Shown here in pieces: positions 1 to 7,493 of a stretch of 28,716 nucleotides of DNA. The translations under genes were made by a program, and so were the position numbers. The DNA comes from Syntrophaceae bacterium UBA5744 (lineage in GTDB: Bacteria; Desulfobacterota; Syntrophia; Syntrophales; UBA2192). The notes beneath the pieces are model-generated. The model searched no databases and was not told the origin of the DNA. It saw only the letters and a list, made by a program, of their open reading frames with translations. How positions within the stretch are numbered: position 1 is the first letter of the stretch; the number at the start of each line of letters is the position of its first letter. The DNA lies in assembly GCA_002419215.1 (NCBI GenBank), contig DIFQ01000025.1, positions 1-28,716 on the forward strand, given 5' to 3'.

Positions 1-2863
1 TGGCGAACTGGACGATCAGGATGGCATTCTTCGTCGTCAGCCCCAGCGTGGACAGCAGGCCGATCTGGAAGTAGACGTCGTTGGGCAGTCCCCGCGCGCT
101 GGAGGCTATGACGCCGCCGATGACCCCCAGGGGCAATACCAGCAGGACCGAGATGGGGATGGGCCAGCTCTCGTAGAGCGCCGCCAGGCACAAAAAGATC
201 ACGAAGATGGAAAAGGCGTACAGCAGGGGGGCCTGGGAGCTGGACATCCGTTCCTGGTAGGACAGCCCCTGCCAGTCGTAGCCGACGCCCTGGGGCAGTT
301 CCCGGACGAAGCCCTCCATGGCCTGCATGGCCTCGCCGGAGCTCCGGCCCGGCGCCGCCTCGCCCAGGATGTTGATGGACGGGAAGCCGTTGAACCGCTC
401 CAGCTTCGGGGAGCCCGACGTCCAGTGGCCCGTGGCAAAGGAGGAGAAGGGCACCATGCGGCCCGCGGTGTTGCGCACGTGGAGCCTCTCCAGGTCGGTG
501 GGCAGCATGCGGTACGGGGCGTCGGCCTGGACGTAGACGCGCTTGACGCGGCCTGCCTGGATGAAGTCGTTGACGTAGGCGCTCCCAAAGGCCGCCGCGA
601 TCGTGTGGTGGATCGAGGCGATCGGCACGCCCAGGGCGCCGGCCTTCTCCCAGTCCACGTCGACGCGGTACTCGGGCACGTCCTCCAGGCCGTTGGGGCG
701 GACCTTCGTCATGGCCGGGTCCCCGGCCGCCATGCCGAGGATCTGGTTGCGGGCTTCCATCAGCCTGGCGTGGCCCAGGCCTCCGCGGTCCAGCAGCTGG
801 AAGTCGAACCCCTTGGCCTGCCCCAGCTCCACCACGGCCGGAGGTGCGAAGGCGAACACCATGGCGTTGCGGATCCTCGAGAACTCCCCCATGGCTCTTC
901 CGGCCAGGGCCGTGACCCGAAGATCCGCCCGATCGCGAAGGTCCCAGTCCTTGAGCTTGATGAAGGAAAACCCCGCGTTCTGCCCCCGACCCGAAAAACT
1001 GATGCCGGAAATGGTGAACACGGCTTCCACCGCGTCATTCTCGTTCTCGAAGAAATAGGTCCGGACCCGTTTCATCACCTCTTCGGTCTGCTCCAGGGTC
1101 GAGTTGGCAGGAAGCATGGCCTGCACCAGCAGGATCCCCTGGTCCTCGTCGGGGAGATAGGCCGTGGGCATGCGGAGGAACAGGACCGCCATGGCCGCCA
1201 CGATGAGGACGAAGACGGCCAGGTACCGCAGCTTGTTCGTGATGGAACGGCGGACCAGGCGCATGTACAGATCGCGGAGGCGGAAGAACCGGCTGTCGAA
1301 CCAGCGGAAAAAGGGGCGCAGGAACCAGACGGCGTTTTCCGCCGGCTCGTGCCCCCTGGGCACCGGCTTCAGAAGCGTGGCGCAGAGCACCGGCGTCAGG
1401 ATCAGGGCCACCAGCACCGAGAGGAGCATGGAGGAGATGACCGTGACCGAGAACTGGCGGTAGATGACGCCCGTCGAGCCGGGGAAGAAGGCCATGGGGC
1501 CGAAGACCGCCGAGAGCACGAGCCCGATGCCGATCAGGGCGCTCGTGATCTGGTCCATGGACTTCGCCGTGGCCTCCCGGGGCGAGAGGCCCTCCTCGCT
1601 CATGATCCGCTCCACGTTCTCCACGACGACGATGGCGTCGTCGACGAGCAGGCCGATGGCCAGCACCATGGCGAACATGGTCAGCATGTTGATGGAGAAG
1701 CCGAAGAAGCCCAGGACCGCAAAGGTCCCCAGGATCACGACAGGGACGGCGATGGTCGGGATAAGGGTGGCGCGCATGTTGCCCATGAACAGGTACATGA
1801 CCAGGAACACGAGCACGATGGCCTCGAAGAGCGTCTTGAACACCTCGTTGATGGCCACCCGGACAAAGGGCGTCGTGTCGTAGGGGAAGATGACCTTCAT
1901 GCCGGGGGGGAAGAAATGGCTCAGCTCCGCCATCTTTGCCTTCACGTTGTCGGCCGTCTGCAGGGCGTTGGCCCCGGCGGCCTGGCGGATGGCCATCCCG
2001 GCGGAAGGCTTGCCGTTGTAGAAGGCCTGGACGTCGTAGGTCTCGGTGCCCAGTTCGGTGCGACCCACGTTCCGGACGCGAACGACGGAGCCGTCGGGGT
2101 TGGTGCGCAGGGGTATGGCGGCAAACTCCTCGGGTGTCCGCAGAAGACTCTGGACGACGATGCTCGCGTTCAGGCGCTGCCCCTTCACAGCGGGCGCGCC
2201 GCCGAACTGCCCCGCCGAGACCTCCACGTTGTAGGCCCTCAGCGATGCGATCACGTCCTGGATCGTCAACCCGTAGTTGGTCAGCTTGTCGGGGTCGAGC
2301 CACACGCGCATGGCGTACTGGCTGCCGAAGATCTCCACCTCGCCGACGCCGGGAACCCTGGAGAGCACCTTTTCCAGGTTGGACTGGGCGTAGTCGCGCA
2401 GGTCGTTTCCGTCCATGCTGCCGTCTTCCGAGATCAGGCCCACGAACATCAGCCAGTTGCGGGTGGATTTGCTGACCTTGACGCCCTGGTTGCCGACGAC
2501 CTCCGGCAGGTTCGCCATGGCGAGCTGGAGCTTGTTCTGCACCTGCGCCCAGGCCAGATCCGGGTCCGTGCCCGGGGCGAAGACAAGCTCGATGCGGCAC
2601 GAGCCGGACGAGTCGCTCGTCGCGGTGAGGTACAACATCCGGTCGAAGCCGGTCATCTTCTGCTCGATGATCTGCGTGACGCTGTTCTCGACGGTCTCCG
2701 CCGAGGCGCCCGGGTAGAAGGCGGTGATGGCAATCGACGGCGGCGCGATGGGGGGGTACTGCGCAACGGGCAGGTTGTAGATCGCGAGGCCGCCCCCCGC
2801 CATCATGATGATGGCGATGACCCATGCGAAGACCGGACGATCCAGGAAGAATCTCGAGAGCAT
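1..2863 (-). CDS. RND (HAE1-type) multidrug efflux permease, partial at left edge
   Basis: Inner-membrane proton-antiporting pump subunit of an AcrB/MexB-type tripartite efflux system, which takes substrate from the periplasm and outer leaflet. The reading frame begins MLSRFFLDRPVFAWVIAI, the standard HAE1 N-terminus. It contains the TM4 proton-relay pair in GLLVDDAIVVVENV near residues 405-418 and reaches the TM10 lysine in TTKNAILIVQ at the window edge. About 954 residues are present; AcrB has 1049, so roughly 90 C-terminal residues lie outside the window. The ATG at 2863 follows a GGAGG Shine-Dalgarno and lies 12 bp after the membrane fusion protein stop, so both are co-transcribed under the upstream tetR. 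Long antisense frames across the gene are composition shadows. Function is confident at family level; the substrate is unknown. Confidence 0.95.
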   Translation of the reverse strand, partial: MLSRFFLDRPVFAWVIAIIMMAGGGLAIYNLPVAQYPPIAPPSIAITAFYPGASAETVENSVTQIIEQKMTGFDRMLYLTATSDSSGSCRIELVFAPGTDPDLAWAQVQNKLQLAMANLPEVVGNQGVKVSKSTRNWLMFVGLISEDGSMDGNDLRDYAQSNLEKVLSRVPGVGEVEIFGSQYAMRVWLDPDKLTNYGLTIQDVIASLRAYNVEVSAGQFGGAPAVKGQRLNASIVVQSLLRTPEEFAAIPLRTNPDGSVVRVRNVGRTELGTETYDVQAFYNGKPSAGMAIRQAAGANALQTADNVKAKMAELSHFFPPGMKVIFPYDTTPFVRVAINEVFKTLFEAIVLVFLVMYLFMGNMRATLIPTIAVPVVILGTFAVLGFFGFSINMLTMFAMVLAIGLLVDDAIVVVENVERIMSEEGLSPREATAKSMDQITSALIGIGLVLSAVFGPMAFFPGSTGVIYRQFSVTVISSMLLSVLVALILTPVLCATLLKPVPRGHEPAENAVWFLRPFFRWFDSRFFRLRDLYMRLVRRSITNKLRYLAVFVLIVAAMAVLFLRMPTAYLPDEDQGILLVQAMLPANSTLEQTEEVMKRVRTYFFENENDAVEAVFTISGISFSGRGQNAGFSFIKLKDWDLRDRADLRVTALAGRAMGEFSRIRNAMVFAFAPPAVVELGQAKGFDFQLLDRGGLGHARLMEARNQILGMAAGDPAMTKVRPNGLEDVPEYRVDVDWEKAGALGVPIASIHHTIAAAFGSAYVNDFIQAGRVKRVYVQADAPYRMLPTDLERLHVRNTAGRMVPFSSFATGHWTSGSPKLERFNGFPSINILGEAAPGRSSGEAMQAMEGFVRELPQGVGYDWQGLSYQERMSSSQAPLLYAFSIFVIFLCLAALYESWPIPISVLLVLPLGVIGGVIASSARGLPNDVYFQIGLLSTLGLTTKNAILIVQFA

Positions 2864-2875
2864 CGCGCGCCTCCG

Positions 2876-4075
2876 TCAGTTGGACTTCGCGGCCGCGGGG
2901 GCGGCCGTCTTGCCCGGGCCGCCCGCGGCCTCGGCGAAGGGAACCGCCTTCACGGAAGCGCCGGGCCTGACCCTCTGCATGCCCTCGACGATGACCCGGT
3001 CGCCGGGCGCGAGGCCGTCCGAGACGAGCCACCTGTCGCCGATCGTGCGAACGAGCGTGAGCACCCGCTGCTGGACCTTGTTTTCAGCATCCACGATCAG
3101 GGCCAGGGGATTGCCTTTCGGGTCCCGGGAGACGCCCTGCTGCGGGACGAGGAGCGCCTTCTCGCTGACCCCCTCTTCCAGGACGGCGCGGGCGAACATG
3201 CCGGGCAGCAGCACGCGCTTCGGGTTGGGGAACACGATGCGCAGGATGTAGGAGCCCGTTGTCTGGTCCACCGTGACGTCCTGGAACTGAAGGGTCCCTT
3301 CCAGGGGATAGGGCGTGCCGTCTTCCAGGATCAGTTTGACCCGGGCCCGGTTGGCGCTGTCGCGCTTGAGCGCGCCGCTCGCCATGGCCTTCTGCAGCTG
3401 CAGGAGCACGGCGCTCGACTGGGTCACGTCCACGTAGACCGGGTCGATCTGCTGGACGGTGGCCAGCGGCATCCCCTGGCCTGCCGTGACCAGCGCACCC
3501 ACGGTGACCAACGACTTGCCGATGCGACCGGCAATCGGCGCCGTCACCCGGGTGTACCCCAGGTTGATCCGCGCGGTCTCCACGGCCGCCTTGCCCGCGG
3601 CGATCTCCGCCTCGGCCTGCTTGAGGGCCGCCGTCGCGTCGTCGTATTCCTGGCGGCTCACCGCCCTGATCTCCACCAGCTCCCGGTAACGTTCCGCCCG
3701 GAACCGGATGGAGGTCACGTTGGCCTCCGCCCGGGCGAGCGCCGCCCTGGCGCTGTCATAGGCGGCCTGGTACGTCGCGGGGTCGATCTGGTAGAGCACC
3801 TCGCCCGCCTTCACGTCGGAGCCCTCCTTGAAGAACCGTTGCTGGATGATGCCGCTCACCTGGGGGCGCACCTCGGCGATCAGGTAGGCCGACGTCCTGC
3901 CCGGCAGCTCCGTGGTGATCGCGACGCGCTCGGGCTTCATTTCCACCACGGCCACTTCCGGAGGCCCGGCCGGCCCCGGCGCTTTTGCCCCGGAATTCTG
4001 GCAGCCGGCCAGGATGCAGACCGCAGACAGGGCCGCGGCAGCAAGGATCATCGTGACGTGCGGACGGACTTGCAT
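2876..4075 (-). CDS. RND efflux membrane fusion protein (AcrA/MexA type), lipoprotein
   Basis: Periplasmic adaptor linking the RND permease to an outer-membrane channel. 399 aa from the chosen ATG at 4075, which has GAGGTG 6 bp upstream; a TTG 24 bp further upstream is in frame but has no better site. The N-terminus is a lipoprotein signal with lipobox LAGC, so the mature protein should be acylated on Cys. Visible domains: the barrel/lipoyl start (RTSAYLIAEVRPQVSGII), a long alpha-hairpin (about residues 90-165, rich in Ala, Arg and Glu), the second lipoyl half (ITAPIAGRIGKS-like, here TAPIAGRIGKSLVTVG), then the beta-barrel and membrane-proximal region. It sits directly upstream of the permease gene. 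No outer-membrane factor gene is visible; it may lie beyond the left edge or elsewhere. Confidence 0.95.
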   Translation of the reverse strand: MQVRPHVTMILAAAALSAVCILAGCQNSGAKAPGPAGPPEVAVVEMKPERVAITTELPGRTSAYLIAEVRPQVSGIIQQRFFKEGSDVKAGEVLYQIDPATYQAAYDSARAALARAEANVTSIRFRAERYRELVEIRAVSRQEYDDATAALKQAEAEIAAGKAAVETARINLGYTRVTAPIAGRIGKSLVTVGALVTAGQGMPLATVQQIDPVYVDVTQSSAVLLQLQKAMASGALKRDSANRARVKLILEDGTPYPLEGTLQFQDVTVDQTTGSYILRIVFPNPKRVLLPGMFARAVLEEGVSEKALLVPQQGVSRDPKGNPLALIVDAENKVQQRVLTLVRTIGDRWLVSDGLAPGDRVIVEGMQRVRPGASVKAVPFAEAAGGPGKTAAPAAAKSN

Positions 4076-4101
4076 GCAACACCTCTTCGATTCGGTCAAT
4101 G

Positions 4102-4136
4102 AGCTTCCCTGCCGCCATGCCGGCGGCAGGGAAGCT
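4102..4136 (-). repeat. Perfect 15-bp inverted repeat in the tetR-to-MFP gap
   Basis: Arms AGCTTCCCTGCCGCC (4102-4116) and its exact reverse complement (4122-4136) enclose a 5-nt loop. On the minus strand the hairpin ends 26 nt before the membrane fusion protein ATG and lies downstream of tetR. No T-run follows on the minus strand, so it is not a standard intrinsic terminator in that direction. It could be an mRNA processing or stability element that sets differential expression of tetR and the pump genes; that role is inferred. Confidence 0.75.
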
Positions 4137-4189
4137 GTCTGGTTTCATTCTTCCCTGATGATTTCCCGCCCTGTCGATACCGTCGCCCG

Positions 4190-4780
4190 TCACCCGGGCC
4201 CATCCTGTCTCCTGACCCCGTCCCAGCAGGCCTCGACGGCCTTCCGGATCAGCGCGTCGTCGAGCACCAGGAACCCCAGGATGTGATCCCGCAGGAGGGA
4301 AAGAATGGGCCCGAAGGCCAGGGCGAAGTGCAGGGCGAGGGGGAGGTCCTTCAACGCCTTGCGGTCGATCCCCTCCTGCAGGAGATGCCTGAAGAGATCG
4401 ATGTCTCTTGCTTCTCCCAGGAGCCTCTCCCGTCTCAGGCACACCCCGTATGGGGAATTCATGTACTGCTCGATGAACCGGAAATGGATCGCATGGTCCA
4501 CGAAATACCGGATGATCCAGGTGGAGAGATGAATGAAGCGGTCCCGGAGGGGGCGGTCGACGGAGTACCCCTGCATCAGGGATTCCACCACTGTTCTTTC
4601 CAACTCGCTGAAGATCTCGGCAATCAGCGCGTCCTTGCTCTCGAAATAGCGATAGATCGTGCCGGCGCCCACTCCCGCCCTTTCGGCGATCATGGCCATG
4701 GGGGCCCCGTGAAACCCCTGTTCCGCAATCAGCTCGAGGGCCGCCTGCATGATCTCCTTGCGCTTATCCGAATTTTTCAT
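4190..4780 (-). CDS. TetR/AcrR-family transcriptional regulator
   Basis: 196-aa one-component repressor. The N-terminal helix-turn-helix is clear at about residues 8-57, with the family signature AGVGAGTIYRYFESKDALI; the C-terminal two-thirds is the helical ligand-binding/dimerisation domain, which is specific to each regulator and cannot be assigned a ligand here. It is the first gene of a minus-strand unit with the RND membrane fusion protein (114 bp downstream) and permease, the usual arrangement for local efflux control. A perfect palindrome placed right after its -10 box suggests autorepression, which would also control the pump if the genes share a transcript. ATG at 4780 is the natural family start (MKNSDKRKEIMQAALELIAE). 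Confidence 0.95.
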   Translation of the reverse strand: MKNSDKRKEIMQAALELIAEQGFHGAPMAMIAERAGVGAGTIYRYFESKDALIAEIFSELERTVVESLMQGYSVDRPLRDRFIHLSTWIIRYFVDHAIHFRFIEQYMNSPYGVCLRRERLLGEARDIDLFRHLLQEGIDRKALKDLPLALHFALAFGPILSLLRDHILGFLVLDDALIRKAVEACWDGVRRQDGPG

Positions 4781-4806
4781 GGTTTGACCCCTTGGGCACC
4801 TAGATC

Positions 4807-4824
4807 GGAATGAACGTTCATTCC
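4807..4824 (-). promoter_or_regulatory. Probable TetR operator (18-bp perfect palindrome)
   Basis: GGAATGAACGTTCATTCC equals its own reverse complement. It lies 27 bp upstream of the tetR ATG and directly follows the predicted -10 hexamer, so a bound dimer would cover the transcription start. The core TGAACGTTCA form is typical of AcrR-like TetR operators. Binding is inferred from position and symmetry. Confidence 0.8.
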
Positions 4825-4852
4825 TTTACACCTTTCTCATCGTTTCTGTAAA
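4825..4852 (-). promoter_or_regulatory. Sigma70-type promoter for tetR-efflux operon
   Basis: Read on the minus strand: -35 TTTACA (4847-4852), 16-nt spacer, -10 TGTAAA (4825-4830), then the palindromic operator. Five of six -35 bases and four of six -10 bases match consensus. This gives a leader of roughly 40 nt before the tetR ATG. Confidence 0.6.
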
Positions 4853-4868
4853 GATTATTTTCTGGACC

Positions 4869-4905
4869 TGTATACCCCCCTTCCCAGTGTGAAGCGAAGT
4901 ATACA
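4869..4905. promoter_or_regulatory. Inverted TGTATAC / GTATACA pair, candidate upstream activator site
   Basis: TGTATAC (4869-4875) and its reverse complement GTATACA (4899-4905) have centres 30 bp apart, about three helical turns. They lie about 100-140 bp upstream of the sigma54 promoter at 5005, where enhancer-binding proteins normally bind, and also upstream of the tetR promoter. The assignment is by spacing and symmetry only; no activator gene is in the window. Confidence 0.4.
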
Positions 4906-5004
4906 CCTCCTTGCCCTTTCCCCCATTCGCCGGGCCGCCATCAGGAATCAATATTCTTTTTTTATATCAGTGTCTTATGGGCAAACGGCCTCCGGGTCAC
5001 CCCC

Positions 5005-5021
5005 CTGGCACAACGGTTGCT
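5005..5021 (+). promoter_or_regulatory. Sigma54 (-24/-12) promoter for the acyl-chain cluster
   Basis: The sequence CTGGCACAACGGTTGCT matches the sigma54 consensus YTGGCACGRNNNTTGCW at all fixed positions but one (A instead of G after TGGCAC). The invariant GG (5007-5008) and GC (5019-5020) are exactly 10 nt apart. Transcription would begin near 5032, about 67 nt before the malonyltransferase ATG. No good sigma70 hexamer pair was found in the same gap. This region (4853-5098) otherwise holds only the GTATAC pair and an AT-rich stretch near 4950. Confidence 0.75.
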
Positions 5022-5098
5022 CATAACGGGGCGGGCCGCAGGAAGCGGCTCATTTGCTGTAGAGAGATGAGAGGAAGCACCGAAGGAGACGACGACAA

Positions 5099-6043
5099 AT
5101 GGCTAACGGCAAGACCGCCATCGTATTTCCGGGACAGGGTTCCCAGCGACACGGGATGGGCAAGGATTTCTACGAGAGCATCCCCGAGTGCCGCCGGATC
5201 TACGAGCAGGCCTCCGACTCTCTCGGGTGGGACGTGGCGGCGCTTTGCTTCGGCGAGGACGAGAAGCTCAACCTGACCGCCTACGCCCAGCCGAGCATCG
5301 TGGTGACGGAGATCGCCATGCTGAAAGCCATCATCGACAAATACGGCATCACCCCCGACGTGTTCGGCGGTCACAGCCTCGGCGAGTACACGGCGCTGGT
5401 GGCCGCGGGTGTCCTGCCGCTGGAGACGGTACTGCGCATCGTCCACATCCGCGGCAGCCTCATGCAGGAAGCCGTCCCGGTGGGCGAGGGCTCCATGGCG
5501 GCCGTCATTCGCAAGGATCTCAGCTCGCGGATGATCCGCGAGTTGCTCGCCGATCTGCCCATCGACGTGGCGAACATCAACTCGCCCAACCAGATCGTCA
5601 TCAGCGGCCGCTCCAAGGCCATGCCCGAGGCCGAAGAGCGCCTCGTGAAGGCCCTGGCCGACGAGAACCCCACGCGGATCGTGGCCCTCAACGTGAGCGC
5701 CCCCTTCCACAGCCGCTTCATGCACTCGATCGAGGAGCCCTTCGAAGACGAGTTGGCCTGCGTGCGCAGGCAGATGAAGGCGGAAAACGCCGCAAAGGTC
5801 ACCTCCAACTACACGGGCAGTTTTCACTCCTCCGACAAGGAAGAGGTGATCGAGCGCCTCGTGGCGCAGCTCTCGGGCACCGTCCAGTGGTGCGACAACA
5901 TGAGGGCAATCGCGTCGCAGGCCGACAGGGTCTACGAAATCGGTCCCAACCGTCCCCTTCGGGACTTCTTCAAAACGATCGGCGTGACCTGTGTCTCGCT
6001 GACCACACTCTCCTCCGCCGAACGGACCTTCACCGGCAACTGA
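5099..6043 (+). CDS. Malonyl-CoA:ACP transacylase (FabD-like)
   Basis: Moves a malonyl group from CoA to the phosphopantetheine arm of an acyl carrier protein, giving the extender unit for the ketosynthases downstream. 314 aa, the normal FabD length. It has the N-terminal IVFPGQGSQ, the nucleophile elbow GHSLGE (Ser93), Arg118 (HIRGSLMQ) that would hold the malonyl carboxylate, and the catalytic histidine in NVSAPFHSRFM (His204). The GHSLGE/APFHS pair favours malonyl over methylmalonyl. The ATG at 5099 follows GAAGGAG at a rather long spacing of about 10 nt. It is the first gene after the sigma54 promoter. It may be a second, pathway-specific FabD rather than the housekeeping one, since no fabI, accBC or plsX is nearby. 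Confidence 0.93.
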   Translation: MANGKTAIVFPGQGSQRHGMGKDFYESIPECRRIYEQASDSLGWDVAALCFGEDEKLNLTAYAQPSIVVTEIAMLKAIIDKYGITPDVFGGHSLGEYTALVAAGVLPLETVLRIVHIRGSLMQEAVPVGEGSMAAVIRKDLSSRMIRELLADLPIDVANINSPNQIVISGRSKAMPEAEERLVKALADENPTRIVALNVSAPFHSRFMHSIEEPFEDELACVRRQMKAENAAKVTSNYTGSFHSSDKEEVIERLVAQLSGTVQWCDNMRAIASQADRVYEIGPNRPLRDFFKTIGVTCVSLTTLSSAERTFTGN

Positions 6044-6104
6044 CCGGGAAGGGGCCGCCGCCCGCGGGGATCATCCGAACACGCACACCATCAAGGAGAA
6101 CTAC

Positions 6105-7307
6105 ATGGATTTTCGCCTCAATGAAGAGCAGCAGATGTACGTCGACACGGTCCGGCGCTTCGTGAAAAACGAGATCCTCCCGAATATCCTGCAGATCGAC
6201 AAGTCGCACGAGTTCCCCTACGGGATCATCGGCAAGGCCTGGGAACTGGGCATTCTCAACCTGAGCATCCCCAAGGAGATCAAAGGGTTCGAGATGGACG
6301 CCGTGTCGACGGCCCTGATCATCAAGGAGCTCTCATACGGCGATACGGGCATCTCCACCTCGGCGATGTGCAACGACCTGGCAAACACGGTCATCGCCCA
6401 GCACGGAAACGCACGCCAGCAGGAGGAATACCTGGGCCCCTATGTCAAGGCGCCCCTTCTGGCTTCCTTCTGCCTCACGGAGCCCGGCGCCGGTTCGGAC
6501 AACTCGTCCATGAGCACCTTCATCGCGAAGCGCGCCGACGGGAAGTACGTCCTCAACGGCGCCAAGTGCTTCATCACGAACGCCTCCTACGCGAGCCAGT
6601 TCACGGTCTTCTGCAAGGTCGGAAAACCCGCGGCGCAGTTCCTGGCCTGCTGTATCGTTCCGGCCGAGGAGATGTTCCGGGACGGCAAACCGAACGTCCC
6701 GGCGAAACCGCAGACGGAACTTGCGGCTAAAGGCGGCGGCCGGATCGTCATCGGCAAACCCGAGGAGAAACTCGGGCAGCACCTCTCCAACACGGCAACG
6801 GTCACCTTCGAGGATGTTATCGTCGACGAGAGCCAGATCATCGGCGATCGTCGCCAGGGCTTCAAGTACCTCATCGATGTCCTCGACTACGCCCGGCCCA
6901 TGGTGGCCGCCATCGGCGTGGGGCTTGCCCGCCGGGCACTCGATCTCACCCTGCAGTACACCCGGGAGCGCAAGCAGTTCGGCCAGAGGCTCTGCGACAT
7001 GCCCGTGGCGAGGGAAACGCTCGTGGCCATGTGGAAGAAGGTGGAACTGGCGGAGATGGCCCTCATGAAGGCGGCCGTAAAGGTCCAGGAGCGCGACGAG
7101 GACCGCGGGATGTACTCGTCGCTTGCGAAGAACACCGCCGCCGAGGCGGCCCTCTACTGCGCCAACGAGGGGCTGCACCTGCACGGCGGCTACGGCTTCA
7201 TGCAGGAGTACGAGATCTCGAAGCTCGTTCGCGACGCCCACATCATCGACATCTACGAGGGCGTGCGCGAGGTCCAGCACATGATCATCGGAAGGGAACT
7301 CGTATAG
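6105..7307 (+). CDS. Acyl-CoA dehydrogenase-family flavoprotein
   Basis: FAD enzyme of the acyl-CoA dehydrogenase family, normally forming a trans-2-enoyl thioester; here it probably acts on an acyl-ACP or acyl-CoA tied to the cluster. 400 aa. Visible signatures: FCLTEPGAGSD (122-132), RERKQFG (287-293), HGGYGFM (360-366), and the catalytic glutamate position in IYEGVREVQ (Glu385, same place as Glu376 of MCAD). About 20 extra residues sit between the middle beta domain and the KLG motif (about 190-222, Pro/Gly/Lys-rich). It lies 61 bp after the malonyltransferase. In this setting it could introduce a double bond, or supply the missing saturation step in reverse; neither can be decided from sequence. 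Confidence 0.9.
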   Translation: MDFRLNEEQQMYVDTVRRFVKNEILPNILQIDKSHEFPYGIIGKAWELGILNLSIPKEIKGFEMDAVSTALIIKELSYGDTGISTSAMCNDLANTVIAQHGNARQQEEYLGPYVKAPLLASFCLTEPGAGSDNSSMSTFIAKRADGKYVLNGAKCFITNASYASQFTVFCKVGKPAAQFLACCIVPAEEMFRDGKPNVPAKPQTELAAKGGGRIVIGKPEEKLGQHLSNTATVTFEDVIVDESQIIGDRRQGFKYLIDVLDYARPMVAAIGVGLARRALDLTLQYTRERKQFGQRLCDMPVARETLVAMWKKVELAEMALMKAAVKVQERDEDRGMYSSLAKNTAAEAALYCANEGLHLHGGYGFMQEYEISKLVRDAHIIDIYEGVREVQHMIIGRELV

Positions 7308-7445
7308 GCGCGAAGCGCCTGGCGCAGGAAGGAATCTTAGGATGCGCCCGATGAAGCGAGGAAGAGCGGAAGTGAAGAAGAGCGGATCATCTCGAATCTT
7401 TGCCTTGTCCGAGCTTCCTAACTTCCTAACTTCGTAGCTTCACTC
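7306..7445 (+). repeat. Intergenic hairpin plus degenerate CTTCCTAA repeats
   Basis: The 186-bp gap between the dehydrogenase and the KSIII gene opens with a perfect hairpin AGGCGC-GAA-GCGCCT (7306-7320) that overlaps the stop codon. Purine-rich words (GAAGCGAGGAAGAGCGGAAG, about 7350-7369) follow, then a pyrimidine tract with repeats CTTCCTAA CTTCCTAA CTTCGTAG CTTCAC (7414-7442). The two halves are roughly complementary. No coding potential or T-run terminator was seen. It resembles the repeat tracts at 12035 and 27006. Confidence 0.6.
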
Positions 7446-7493
7446 ACGGCCGTCACAGGCGGTCATAACAGGCAAAGGGTCATCGATAAGGCA

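Noticed and set aside
425..4102. A 1225-codon open frame on the plus strand across the efflux genes
   Set aside because: It is antisense to the well-supported RND permease and membrane fusion protein, is dominated by Gly, Arg, His, Asp and Val without any domain pattern, and reflects GC-rich codon bias on the opposite strand.
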